Source: CAYWRO01 sp964460345
GTDB lineage: Bacteria; Planctomycetota; Phycisphaerae; Phycisphaerales; UBA1924
NCBI GenBank assembly: GCA_964460345.1
Contig: CAYWRO010000057.1
Span: 1-21,034 of the forward strand
Direction of reading: 5' to 3'
Length of the DNA: 21,034 nt
The notes under the pieces were generated by a model. It was given only the letters and a program-made list of their open reading frames with translations, ran no database searches and was not told where the DNA came from. Made by a program: the position numbers and the translations under genes. Shown here piece by piece: positions 1-7,110 of this stretch. Each line of letters opens with the position of its first letter. Position 1 is the stretch's first letter.

Positions 1-161
1 GGGGTGGGTGAGGGAGTGGTGGTGGGGCGGGCTCGGGAGCGGGGTCAGGAGGAGGGAGCATGGTGGCCACTGTACAGCGCCGCGGCCGCGGGCGACGCGG
101 GAAGGAGAGGATGGGAAAGGGGGGCGTGGGAGGGCGGTGGGGCGCCTCCCGACGGGTGCTG
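1..161. other. G-rich non-coding stretch at the window edge
   Basis: The + strand is strongly G/purine-rich, with many GGG or GGGG runs in the first 60 bases. Reading frames that cross it continue into the 21-bp array and look like no known protein. It may be the end of an upstream intergenic region. I see no gene, RNA or promoter here. Confidence 0.5.
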
Positions 162-392
162 GAGCGTTCAAGAACGATTTTTGAACGTTCTGGCATCACT
201 TCGGAACGTTCGGAAATCATTTTTGAACGCTCCGGAACGACTTTTGAACGTTCCGAAGTCATTTCCGAACGCTTCGAAATGGTTTTTGAACGCTTCGAAA
301 TGGTTTCCGAACGCTTCGAAATGGTTTTTGAACGCTTCGAAATCATTTTTGAACGCTTCGAATTCATTTTTGAACGTTCAAAAATGATTTCG
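162..392. repeat. Tandem array, 11 units, exact 21-bp period (array 1)
   Basis: GAACG (GAGCG in the first unit) recurs at 162, 183, 204, 225, 246, 267, 288, 309, 330, 351 and 372, always exactly 21 bp apart with no indel. A typical unit is GAACGCTTCGAAATGGTTTT plus T. Units at 267-351 are nearly identical and the outer ones have diverged. Most units centre on a small palindrome (GAACGTTC, or GAA-CGC-TTC flanked by T and A runs) that could form a mini-hairpin in RNA. T-tracts recur at the same phase, and 21 bp is about two helical turns, so the DNA may be curved. Two overlapping frames stay open as heptad peptides, but any 21-bp array keeps its frame, and the variation is not concentrated at third codon positions. 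I treat it as non-coding; the function is unknown. Confidence 0.9.
364..387. repeat. Perfect 24-bp palindrome closing array 1
   Basis: The last array unit lies in a perfect inverted repeat centred on GAACGTTC (372-379), flanked by five T and five A and then TCA/TGA. With one mismatched pair (363/388) the symmetry extends over 358-393. It could be a protein-binding site, a cruciform or an RNA hairpin. It is not followed by a clear U-tract, so it is not a convincing terminator. Confidence 0.8.
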
Positions 393-638
393 AGCCTGGT
401 CCGAGCATGGTTATCACCGCCCGAACCGGGGGTTTTTCGGCCAGAATCGCCTCCGAACTGCCAGATGCCCCCGTAATCGGGGATGTCTCGGCAGGTGCGA
501 CGGCCCGCCACCCGGGGAGTCGCTGTGGCCATCCGGCCCGCCGAGCCGATCTCCCCTGAATCAGCGTTTCCCCCCCCTCCGGCCACCCCGTCCCCCCGGC
601 CACCCCTGCTTTTCCCACTCACCCTACAATCCCCGCCC
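393..638. other. Intergenic region upstream of top6B
   Basis: There is no convincing gene. A T5 run (433-437) follows a weak CCC...GGG inverted repeat, and a short hairpin CCCCG-TAAT-CGGGG lies at 469-482. An in-frame upstream extension of top6B from 483 is possible, but it is proline-rich and unlike the family. The region ends in the putative -10 element of top6B. Confidence 0.5.
625..630 (+). promoter_or_regulatory. Putative -10 box (TACAAT) of top6B, leaderless type
   Basis: TACAAT ends 8 nt before the ATG at 639, and no Shine-Dalgarno sequence lies between them. A transcript starting about 7 nt after the hexamer would begin at or next to the ATG. No good -35 is seen. The same arrangement occurs at 8526, 8965 and 9856. 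Confidence 0.45.
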
Positions 639-2750
639 ATGGCAAAAACCACACGGACGTCCTCCACACGCTCACGGAAGAGCGGCGGCGAAGCCGTCAA
701 CGCCGAGACCATGGCCACGCGCCAGCGGGATATCTCGGTGAGCGAGTTCTTCGCCAAGAACCGCCACCTCCTGGGCTTCGATAACCCCCGCAAGGCCCTC
801 CTCACGACCATCAAGGAGGCCGTCGACAACGCCCTCGACGCCTGCGAAGAGGCGGGGATCCTCCCCGACATCCTGGTCAAGATCGATCACCTGCCGGAAG
901 TGGGGGAGAACCGCTACCGCGTGACGATCGAGGACAACGGGCCCGGCATCGTCCGCAAGCAGGTCGAGAACATCTTCGGCCGCCTGCTCTACGGCTCGAA
1001 GTTCCACCGCCTGAAGATGAGCCGCGGCCAGCAGGGGATCGGCATCTCCGCCGCGGGGATGTACGGGCTGATGACGACGGGGCGGCCGATGGAGATCGTG
1101 ACGCGCCCGAAGAAGGGCAAGCCCGCGCACCACATCGTCCTGGCGATGGACACGACGAAGAACCGCCCGGAGGTCACGACCGACGAGGAGACGGAGGACT
1201 TCCCCGACCACACCGGCACGCGCGTGACGATCGAACTGGAAGCGCGGTACTCGAAAGGCAAGACCTCCGTCGACGAGTACCTCGAGCAGACCGGCATCGC
1301 GAATCCGCACGCGAAGATCACGTACATCCCGCCCAGGCCCGCTTCTTCCAAGGCCGATGAGGCGACGGCGAAGGCCGAAGCGCTTGCGTTCGACGATTCG
1401 GCCGATCCGCACGCGCCCATCGTCGCGGGCGAGGGGCAGGGGGAGGGGCGGGGGGAGGGGGGGATCGTCCGCACGGAGCAGGTGGGCGACGCCATCATCC
1501 ACCCGCGCACGGTCGATGAGCTCCCCGCCGAAACCACCGAGATTCGCCCGCACCCCTACGGCGTGGAACTCGGCACGTTCATCCAGATGCTCGCCAAGAG
1601 CGAGGAGAAGCAGCTCGGCGGCTTCCTGAAGAACGACTTCTGCCGCATCACGCCGACCGTCGCCGGCCAGGTCTACAAGCGCGCGGGCGTCACGGGGCAG
1701 ACGTGGCTCAAGACGATCGACCACGCCGCGGCGGAAAAGATCTACAAGACGCTGCAGGAGGCCAAGCTTCGCGCCCCGCCGACCGACTGCCTCTCGCCCA
1801 TCGGCGTGCGGCAGATGCTCGCCGGGCTCCTCAAGGGCGTGAAGGCCGAGTTCTACGCGGCGAGCACGAGAAGCCCGGCGGTCTACCGCGGCAACCCCTT
1901 CCAGATCGAGGCGGCGATCGCCTACGGCGGCCAGCTTCCCGCGGACGATTCGGCCCGCGTCATCCGCTTCGCCAACCGCGTGCCGCTGCTCTACCAGCCG
2001 TCGGCGTGCTGCTCCTTCAAGAGCGTCGTGGAAACCGGCTGGCGCAACTACAACCTCAGCCAGCCGCGGGGCGCCCTGCCCGTGGGGCCGCTGGTCATCA
2101 TGATCCACATGGCGAGCGTGTGGGTGCCCTTCACGAGCGAGAGCAAGGAGGCGATCGCGGATTACGATGAGATCCGCAAGGAGATGAAGCTCGCGCTGCA
2201 GGAGTGCGGCCGCAAGCTCGGCACGTACCTGCGGCGGCGGCAGAAGATGAAGCGCGAAGGAGAACGCCGCGACGTCTTCCAGCGCTACATCGGCGAGATC
2301 GCCAAGGCCTGCGAAGCACTGACGGGGACGGAGGCGGCCCAGGTCTACGAAGCGCTGCTGAAGCAGGCGAAGCGCCGGACGGAGATCGCCGACGCCGTGC
2401 TGGACGATGAGGGGAAGATTGTTTCGATTGGCGGCGGGGGGAACGGGCGGCTTGACGACGACGATGGCGTGATCATCGTCGATGCGGACGGCACCGGCCC
2501 CACGGGCGGCGGGCCCGCGGGCGGGTCGGCTGCGCCTGAGGATGACGACGATGATGGCGGGGGTGGTGGAGGAGGGCGCGGCAAGGGCAAGGGGGCGAAG
2601 AAGAAGCGCCGCCGCGCGCCGGCTGGCGATGAGAAGCCGCGGCGCGATAAGCCGAAGCCGGAGAGCAATGGAACCGCCCCGCGCAAGACGCCCGGCAAGG
2701 GCAAGCCGCGGATGCGCCTCAGCCCGAGCGGCGGCCTCTTCGAGGTGTAG
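639..2750 (+). CDS. top6B: DNA topoisomerase VI subunit B
   Basis: This is the ATPase subunit (703 aa) of type IIB topoisomerase VI, which passes one DNA duplex through a double-strand break made by subunit A. The GHKL ATPase fold is clear: N-box EAVDNALDACEEAG at about 60-73, IEDNGPGI at about 97-104, QQGIGISAAGMYG at about 131-143 and HTGTRVTIEL at about 191-200. Transducer-like segments such as RGNPFQIEAAIAYGG and HMASVWVPFTSESKEAIA follow. I chose the ATG at 639 because the 52 codons upstream are proline-rich and unlike the family, and because a TACAAT lies 8 nt before it; an ATG at 711 is also possible. Oddities are a low-complexity Gly/Glu insertion encoded by a G-rich run (1431-1463) and a tail with acidic, Gly-rich and then Lys/Arg-rich segments. 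Top6A follows 53 bp downstream. Topoisomerase VI is mainly archaeal and plant, and sporadic in bacteria. Confidence 0.95.
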   Translation: MAKTTRTSSTRSRKSGGEAVNAETMATRQRDISVSEFFAKNRHLLGFDNPRKALLTTIKEAVDNALDACEEAGILPDILVKIDHLPEVGENRYRVTIEDNGPGIVRKQVENIFGRLLYGSKFHRLKMSRGQQGIGISAAGMYGLMTTGRPMEIVTRPKKGKPAHHIVLAMDTTKNRPEVTTDEETEDFPDHTGTRVTIELEARYSKGKTSVDEYLEQTGIANPHAKITYIPPRPASSKADEATAKAEALAFDDSADPHAPIVAGEGQGEGRGEGGIVRTEQVGDAIIHPRTVDELPAETTEIRPHPYGVELGTFIQMLAKSEEKQLGGFLKNDFCRITPTVAGQVYKRAGVTGQTWLKTIDHAAAEKIYKTLQEAKLRAPPTDCLSPIGVRQMLAGLLKGVKAEFYAASTRSPAVYRGNPFQIEAAIAYGGQLPADDSARVIRFANRVPLLYQPSACCSFKSVVETGWRNYNLSQPRGALPVGPLVIMIHMASVWVPFTSESKEAIADYDEIRKEMKLALQECGRKLGTYLRRRQKMKREGERRDVFQRYIGEIAKACEALTGTEAAQVYEALLKQAKRRTEIADAVLDDEGKIVSIGGGGNGRLDDDDGVIIVDADGTGPTGGGPAGGSAAPEDDDDDGGGGGGGRGKGKGAKKKRRRAPAGDEKPRRDKPKPESNGTAPRKTPGKGKPRMRLSPSGGLFEV
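1431..1463 (+). repeat. G-rich run within top6B, possible dispersed-repeat insertion or G-quadruplex
   Basis: Five runs of four to seven G are separated by one or two bases, on the coding strand. They encode the low-complexity peptide GEGQGEGRGEGG between the ATPase fold and the next conserved block. The opposite strand reads as a Pro/Ser-rich peptide of the kind produced by dispersed repeats in many GC-rich genomes. The tract could form a G-quadruplex in DNA or mRNA. Insertion is inferred; the runs are seen directly. Confidence 0.6.
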
Positions 2751-2769
2751 CACCGGCTTCCAGCCGGTG
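2751..2769. repeat. Short palindrome CACCGGCT-TCC-AGCCGGTG
   Basis: It is a perfect 8-bp stem with a 3-nt loop that begins immediately after the top6B stop codon. The 15-base core CCGGCTTCCAGCCGG recurs exactly at 12919-12933 in another intergenic gap. This suggests a dispersed palindromic element. It might also act as an mRNA hairpin between the two topoisomerase genes; no U-tract follows. Confidence 0.7.
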
Positions 2770-2803
2770 CAAGCGCCGCAACTGACCACAGCGAACCTCA
2801 CCT

Positions 2804-3985
2804 ATGGCAAAGAAAACCACCAAGAAGAAGACCACCAAGTCCCGCACCACCGCGGCGGCCGGCGCTGTAACAAAGCGCGACAACCCCTGGGCCGCCCGCG
2901 ACGCCCACACCGCGAAGTCTCTCACCAACTTAGCCGAGGGCGTCGTCAAGTCCGCCCTCTCCGGCCGCGAGCCGAAGTTCGACGTCCCCACGCGCGCCGC
3001 GAGCAACACGCGCTGGAACAAATCCCGCGGCATCCTGCAGATGGGCCCCGCGACGAACACGCGGCAGCTCTTCAACCTCGGCCAGGCCCGCACCTTCATG
3101 CAGACGCTGCTGCACAGCGAAGGCATCAAGGACCTCATCGGCCAGGGCAAAACCTCCAGCCTCCGCGGCATGTACTACAAGGGGCTGCACACCATCGCGG
3201 GCACGAAGGAGAAGACCTTCGACGACCAGACCGAGAGCGACAAGGTGCTCGAGGATCTGGAAGTGACGCTCGGCGCGCTGCGCGAAGAGTTGCACGTCTT
3301 CGCGAAGAAGCGCGGCACGATGGTCGGCAACATCACCGTGATCGATTCCGGCGACGAGATCGACTGCCGCCGCATGGGCTCCGGCGGGTACGCGATTCCC
3401 TCGATCTGCGAGCCGGAAGTCATCCAGTTCAAGAAGGTCGAGGCGGACTTCATCCTCCACGTCGAAAAGGACACGGTCTGGCAGCGCTTCAACGAGGACC
3501 GCTTCTGGGAGAAGCACAACTGCATCCTCACCGAGGGTTCCGGCCAGCCCACCCGCGGCGTCCGCCGCATGCTCCACCGCCTGCACAAGGAGCACAAGCT
3601 CCCCGTCATCTGCCTGCTCGACTGCGACCCCTGGGGGCACTACATCTACAGCGTCATCAAGCAGGGCTCGATCTCGCTCGCCTTCGAGAGCGAGCGGCTT
3701 GCGATCCCCGAGGCCCGCTTCCTCGGCATCCGCGCCAAGGACTACGAAGATTGCGAACTCTCCGACGACGTCCAGATCGCCCTCAACGACCGCGACATCC
3801 AGCGCGCCAAGCAGATCATGGAGTACCCGTGGTTCAAGGACGACAAGCAGTGGCAGCGCGAGATCAAGAAGATGCTCAGCAACGGCTTCAAGATGGAAGT
3901 CGAAGGTTTGATCACGAAGGACATCTCGTACGTGACCGAGGAGTACGTGCCGGAGCGGTTGCGGAATGAGGACTGGCTGGTGTAA
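2804..3985 (+). CDS. top6A: DNA topoisomerase VI subunit A (Spo11-like)
   Basis: This is the DNA-cleaving subunit (393 aa) of topoisomerase VI, homologous to Spo11. The catalytic tyrosine lies in SSLRGMYYKGLHTI (Tyr124/Tyr125) of the winged-helix CAP domain. The TOPRIM metal site is visible as ILTEGSGQPTRG (Glu244) and LLDCDPWGHY (Asp273, Asp275). The N-terminus has a short Lys/Thr-rich tail (MAKKTTKKKT), resembling the basic tail of its partner. Length and motif order match the family. It lies 53 bp after top6B, so the two are probably co-transcribed and form an A2B2 enzyme. No clear Shine-Dalgarno sequence precedes the ATG. The PIN gene starts 26 bp downstream and may be on the same transcript. 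Confidence 0.95.
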   Translation: MAKKTTKKKTTKSRTTAAAGAVTKRDNPWAARDAHTAKSLTNLAEGVVKSALSGREPKFDVPTRAASNTRWNKSRGILQMGPATNTRQLFNLGQARTFMQTLLHSEGIKDLIGQGKTSSLRGMYYKGLHTIAGTKEKTFDDQTESDKVLEDLEVTLGALREELHVFAKKRGTMVGNITVIDSGDEIDCRRMGSGGYAIPSICEPEVIQFKKVEADFILHVEKDTVWQRFNEDRFWEKHNCILTEGSGQPTRGVRRMLHRLHKEHKLPVICLLDCDPWGHYIYSVIKQGSISLAFESERLAIPEARFLGIRAKDYEDCELSDDVQIALNDRDIQRAKQIMEYPWFKDDKQWQREIKKMLSNGFKMEVEGLITKDISYVTEEYVPERLRNEDWLV

Positions 3986-4011
3986 CGGCGTGACAGTCCA
4001 GGAGCGAGGCC

Positions 4012-4482
4012 ATGCTCGTATACATCGAGACAACCGTGTGGAGCTTCGCCCTTGCCGACGACTCTCCGGAGCTGACCGCCGCCACGCTCGAGTTTTTTCG
4101 AGAGTGTCGGGAGGGCCGCTTTACGACGATGATCGGCCCCACTGTGATCGAGGAGTTGAGCGACGCCGATTCGCCGATCCGTGAGCAGTTGCTCGACCTT
4201 GTCCGCGATATCGCGCCGAAGATCTTGCGCCGCAGTCCCGACGCTCAGTCGCTTGCAGACGCATTCCTCCGGTTGGGAGCAGTTCCACCCAGCAAGCCGC
4301 AGGACGCTCTGCACGTCGCGTATGCCTTCGTCGGGGAGGCGGACGTGATCGTTTCCTGGAACTTCAAGCACATCGCCAATGTCCGCCGGGCCCAGCGGTT
4401 CAACGCCGCGGCGGTGTTGCAGGGGATCACCAGGCAGCTTATCATTACATCTCCTCACGAGGTGCTGTATGGCGATGCGTGA
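4012..4482 (+). CDS. PIN-domain protein, putative VapC-like toxin
   Basis: This 156-aa protein is predicted to be a PIN-fold ribonuclease. Candidate acidic metal ligands are in YIETTVWSF (Glu6), VIEEL (Glu47/48), KPQDALHVAYA (Asp98) and EADVIVSWNF (Asp111). The first ligand is Glu rather than the usual Asp. The SWNFKHI motif late in the domain fits this PIN subgroup. An AGGAG at 4000-4004 is well spaced for the ATG. It starts 26 bp after top6A and overlaps the following 64-residue gene by 14 nt, the compact layout of type II toxin-antitoxin pairs, here with the toxin first. PIN membership is fairly sure from motifs; the toxin role is inferred from context. Confidence 0.75.
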   Translation: MLVYIETTVWSFALADDSPELTAATLEFFRECREGRFTTMIGPTVIEELSDADSPIREQLLDLVRDIAPKILRRSPDAQSLADAFLRLGAVPPSKPQDALHVAYAFVGEADVIVSWNFKHIANVRRAQRFNAAAVLQGITRQLIITSPHEVLYGDA

Positions 4483-4663
4483 AAGCCGAATGCTAGAAGA
4501 AGTCCGCCGCTGGCGACGCGCGGTGTACGAGCGCCGCAAGGGCATGACGCCTGCGCAGCTCGCCAAGCACGACCGCGAGGTGCTCGAGAAGGCGGGTCTT
4601 CTCCACCTGCTTGAGCCGGATTCGCCCGCCAAACCCACGAGCGATCACCGACAGGCGGGCTGA
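4469..4663 (+). CDS. Small charged protein, putative antitoxin partner of the PIN gene
   Basis: This 64-aa product (MAMRESRMLEEVRRWRRA...) is mostly predicted helix and rich in Arg and Glu. Its start at 4469 lies inside the end of the PIN gene, with GAGGTG at 4460-4465 as a plausible ribosome binding site, so translation is probably coupled. I recognise no defined DNA-binding fold. The helical middle (RKGMTPAQLAKHDREVLEKA) resembles small partners found next to PIN genes, but the antitoxin role rests on position and overlap. A later ATG at 4475 is possible. Confidence 0.55.
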   Translation: MAMRESRMLEEVRRWRRAVYERRKGMTPAQLAKHDREVLEKAGLLHLLEPDSPAKPTSDHRQAG

Positions 4664-4729
4664 TCGCTCACACTGTCACTCTCACCTCTTCACAGCCCCA
4701 CCTCTTCACCTCTTCCGGCACCCCCGCCA

Positions 4730-4735
4730 TATAGT
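4730..4735 (+). promoter_or_regulatory. Putative -10 box (TATAGT) of enolase
   Basis: TATAGT lies 47 nt before the enolase ATG, leaving a short leader with GGAG at 4768-4771. Upstream is a pyrimidine-rich tract with CACCTCTTCAC at 4683-4693 and again at 4699-4709. No clear -35 is seen. Confidence 0.35.
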
Positions 4736-4782
4736 GCCCCGCGCGCCTACCCACACCCACCGCGCCCGGAGACACCCCCGCC

Positions 4783-6078
4783 ATGCCCCACACCATCGAA
4801 GTCGTCCACGCCCGCCAGGTTCTCGATTCCCGCGGCAACCCGACCGTCGAGGTCGAGGCCGTTCTCGCTTCCGGCGCTGTCGGCCGCGCGGCGGTTCCTT
4901 CCGGCGCTTCGACCGGCGAGAACGAGGCCGTCGAGCTGCGCGACGGCGGGAAGGAGTGGGGGGGCAAGGGGGTGGAGAACGCCGTCGCGAACGTCAACGA
5001 GCGCATCGCCCCGCTCGTCGAGGGCCTCGACGCCCGCGAGCAGGAGGAGATCGACGCCGCGATGATCGAGCTGGACGGCACCGACACGAAGTCCAACCTC
5101 GGCGCCAACGCCATCCTCGGCGTGAGCATGGCCGTCGCCAAGGCCGCGGCGATCTCGTGCGACCTGCCGCTCTACCGCTATCTCGGCGGCGGGGCGGCCA
5201 AGACGCTTCCCGTGCCCATGCTCAACATCCTCAATGGCGGCAAGCACGCCGACAACACCGTCGACTTCCAGGAGTTCATGATCCAGCCGTGGGGCTTCGA
5301 CGACTTCGGCGAGGCCCTCCGCGCCGGCGTCGAGATCTACCACGCCCTCCGCGGCGTCCTCAAGAAGCGCGGGCTTTCCACCGCCGTCGGCGATGAGGGC
5401 GGCTTCGCGCCGGACCTGAAGGACAACGAGGACGCCCTGAAGGTCATCGAAGAGGCCGTCGCGAAGGCCGGCTACACGTGGGGCGAGCAGATCTTCGTCG
5501 CCCTCGACCCCGCGACGAGCGAACTCTGGAACGAAGCGGAGAAAGACGGCAAAGCCGGCTACAAGTTCTTCTCCTCATCGCAAGAAACAATCCCCTCCTC
5601 GCAGATGGTCGACCTCTGGGCCGACTGGTGCAAGCGCTACCCGATCCGCTCGATCGAGGACGGGCTCGCCGAGAACGACTGGGAGGGATGGAAGCAGCTC
5701 ACGGCGAAGCTTGGCGACAAAGTTCAACTCGTCGGCGACGACCTCTTCGTCACGAACAAGAAGTTCGTCGAACGCGGCGTGACCGAACGCGCCGCCAACG
5801 CCGTCCTCGTCAAGGTCAACCAGATCGGCACGCTCAGCGAGACCTTCGACACCGTCAACTACGCCATGCGGAACCGGTATGCCTGCGTCATGAGCCACCG
5901 CTCCGGCGAGACCGAAGACGCCACCATCGCCGACCTGGCCGTCGCGACCAACTGCGGCCAGATCAAGACCGGCGCACCGTGTCGGAGCGACCGGAATGCC
6001 AAGTACAACCAGCTTTTGAGGATCGCGGAGGATCTTGGGGAGACGGGTGTGTATGGCGGGGGGATGTGGAACCGGTAG
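4783..6078 (+). CDS. eno: Enolase (phosphopyruvate hydratase)
   Basis: This 431-aa enzyme interconverts 2-phosphoglycerate and phosphoenolpyruvate in glycolysis and gluconeogenesis, in the cytoplasm. Length and motifs are typical: ARQVLDSRGNPTVEVE at 10-25, PSGASTGENEA, LNGGKHADN with His156, GDEGGFAP with Glu205, the magnesium ligands Asp242, Glu292 and Asp319, catalytic Lys344 in LVKVNQIGTLSE, and SHRSGETEDATIADLAV at 371-387. It appears monocistronic: a possible TATAGT promoter lies upstream, and a purine-rich repeat rather than a close gene lies downstream. Nothing unusual is seen in the protein. Confidence 0.98.
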   Translation: MPHTIEVVHARQVLDSRGNPTVEVEAVLASGAVGRAAVPSGASTGENEAVELRDGGKEWGGKGVENAVANVNERIAPLVEGLDAREQEEIDAAMIELDGTDTKSNLGANAILGVSMAVAKAAAISCDLPLYRYLGGGAAKTLPVPMLNILNGGKHADNTVDFQEFMIQPWGFDDFGEALRAGVEIYHALRGVLKKRGLSTAVGDEGGFAPDLKDNEDALKVIEEAVAKAGYTWGEQIFVALDPATSELWNEAEKDGKAGYKFFSSSQETIPSSQMVDLWADWCKRYPIRSIEDGLAENDWEGWKQLTAKLGDKVQLVGDDLFVTNKKFVERGVTERAANAVLVKVNQIGTLSETFDTVNYAMRNRYACVMSHRSGETEDATIADLAVATNCGQIKTGAPCRSDRNAKYNQLLRIAEDLGETGVYGGGMWNR

Positions 6079-6090
6079 CCGCTCGTCTTG

Positions 6091-6163
6091 AGCGCAGAGG
6101 ACGCGGAGGTTGCGCGGAGGCGCGGAGAAGAGATAACGCGAAGGCGGGCGAAGAGCGCGAAGG
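6091..6163. repeat. Purine-rich dispersed-repeat-like stretch
   Basis: This tract after enolase is built from CGCAGAGG, CGCGGAGG and CGCGAAGG-type words. CGCAGAGG at 6093-6100 recurs at 8441-8448 in a similar tract. In many bacterial genomes such tracts are translated by mistake as Arg/Glu-rich hypothetical proteins. The function is unknown. Confidence 0.5.
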
Positions 6164-6175
6164 TCTCGAAGTGGC

Positions 6176-6526
6176 ATGAAGCACACGCGCGCCATCAAAT
6201 CGCTGTGGATCGGGGGGTTTCCGATCGTATGGTGCATTCTCGCCCTGATCGTCTATCACGGCGTGTGGTTGACCGGGCTGCTGCCGGAGAACCCGAGCGG
6301 CCTGCCCACGCTGCTCGGGCACGAACTCAGCTTCTGGGTCTGCGGCCCGTTTCCCGTCGCGTGGATCGTTGTGATCGTGCTGGCCGTCAAGGGTCGGCTG
6401 CCAGGCACGCGCCGCCGCGTTCAAGGCGTGTGTGCTTCGTGCGGATACGACCTGGCCGGACTCCCGACCAGCACGTGCCCCGAATGCGGCGGCACGATTC
6501 GCAAAATCGCCACGCCGAAGGCGTGA
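6176..6526 (+). CDS. Two-TM protein with C-terminal zinc ribbon
   Basis: This 116-aa protein has two predicted membrane helices (about 11-32 and 56-73) and a C-terminal four-cysteine zinc ribbon: Cys86 and Cys89 in CASCGYDLAGL, Cys101 and Cys104 in CPECGG. The CGYDL-x-GL...CPECG signature is frequent in small planctomycete membrane proteins of unknown role. A second protein with the same design lies at 8542-8934. The start follows a purine-rich repeat, and no strong Shine-Dalgarno sequence is visible. It is probably a membrane protein with the ribbon facing the cytoplasm; the function is unknown. Confidence 0.75.
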   Translation: MKHTRAIKSLWIGGFPIVWCILALIVYHGVWLTGLLPENPSGLPTLLGHELSFWVCGPFPVAWIVVIVLAVKGRLPGTRRRVQGVCASCGYDLAGLPTSTCPECGGTIRKIATPKA

Positions 6527-6601
6527 TCGCTGCTGACGTATGGGACGCCACGTTTGCGATGCAGGGGGCTTGCGCTTCCCGCACCCCCTGGCTGGAGGTG
6601 G

Positions 6602-6607
6602 TACACT
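6602..6607 (+). promoter_or_regulatory. Possible -10 box (TACACT) for the 70-aa membrane protein
   Basis: TACACT lies 64 nt before the ATG at 6672, which has its own AGGAG (6661-6665). No -35 is found at a normal distance, so support is weak. Confidence 0.25.
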
Positions 6608-6671
6608 GCCTCAGACCCCGCCCGATAGAGGTGAGTAGGCGGCTTGGGCGTCGTCAGAACAGGAGCGTTGC

Positions 6672-6884
6672 ATGCCACGTTGGCTTCGTCGCTATTGGGT
6701 CGCGCTGGCCTTCGTCGTCGTGGCGACGTTCTTGTTCTTCGAAGGGATTGCGGGCTCCTCCACCGGCGCCAGCCCCCGCGCTATCGGTCGCGACTTTGGA
6801 GCGGGCGTCGGCTTCCTTGCGGCGGCCGCCGTCATCGGAGTTGCGTGCTGGCTCTTCCATCGCATCTTCGGAAACGCCAGATAA
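6672..6884 (+). CDS. Small two-TM membrane protein, unknown function
   Basis: This 70-aa protein has a basic N-terminus (MPRWLRRYW) and two predicted membrane helices at about 8-26 and 43-62. AGGAG six bases before the ATG supports the start. It has no cysteine ribbon and no family I recognise. It lies between the zinc-ribbon protein and the second repeat region, with no close neighbour to suggest a role. Confidence 0.6.
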   Translation: MPRWLRRYWVALAFVVVATFLFFEGIAGSSTGASPRAIGRDFGAGVGFLAAAAVIGVACWLFHRIFGNAR

Positions 6885-6900
6885 GCCGGTAACCGAGCGG

Positions 6901-7110
6901 ATGCGGGGGCATCAGGCGACGGGTCGGCAACGAGATCCGGTTGCGCGCATCGCCGGTGACCTTGCCAAGGTGGCCGATGCGTTCTTCTACGAAACAGCCA
7001 CGCCGTTGCTCGCGAAGGAAGTGCGCGGCAACGATCCCAACCTCATCTCGCGGGACCGCAACGGCGCGCTGATCGAGAACGATGCCACGGCGGAGTGGCA
7101 CCGAGATTGA
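6901..7110 (+). CDS. Possible small hypothetical protein
   Basis: This 69-codon frame starts at an ATG 16 bp after the previous gene. It has strong G/C preference at third codon positions and a normal composition (KVADAFFYETATPLLAKEV in the middle). I see no Shine-Dalgarno sequence, no recognisable domain and no promoter, and its last codons enter the CACCGAG hairpin region. It could be a real small gene, the remnant of one, or chance. Confidence 0.3.
   Translation: MRGHQATGRQRDPVARIAGDLAKVADAFFYETATPLLAKEVRGNDPNLISRDRNGALIENDATAEWHRD

Noticed and set aside
162..392. CRISPR array
   Set aside because: There are no spacers: units are contiguous and 21 bp long, and no cas gene is nearby.
421..440. 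Rho-independent terminator before top6B (GGGGG then TTTTT)
   Set aside because: The stem is only about three pairs, and the T-run is short and followed by CGG.
60..476. Open reading frame through array 1 encoding ERFEMVF-type heptads
   Set aside because: Any 21-bp array keeps frame open if one unit has no stop. A second frame is open through the same array, variation is not third-position biased, and there is no ribosome binding site or flanking domain.
483..638. Upstream start for top6B (52 extra residues)
   Set aside because: The extension is proline-rich and unlike the family, and it would run over the TACAAT box; ATG 639 is better placed.
672..2801. Long minus-strand frame opposite top6B
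   Set aside because: It is a shadow of the high-GC coding strand; the + strand has all topoisomerase motifs.
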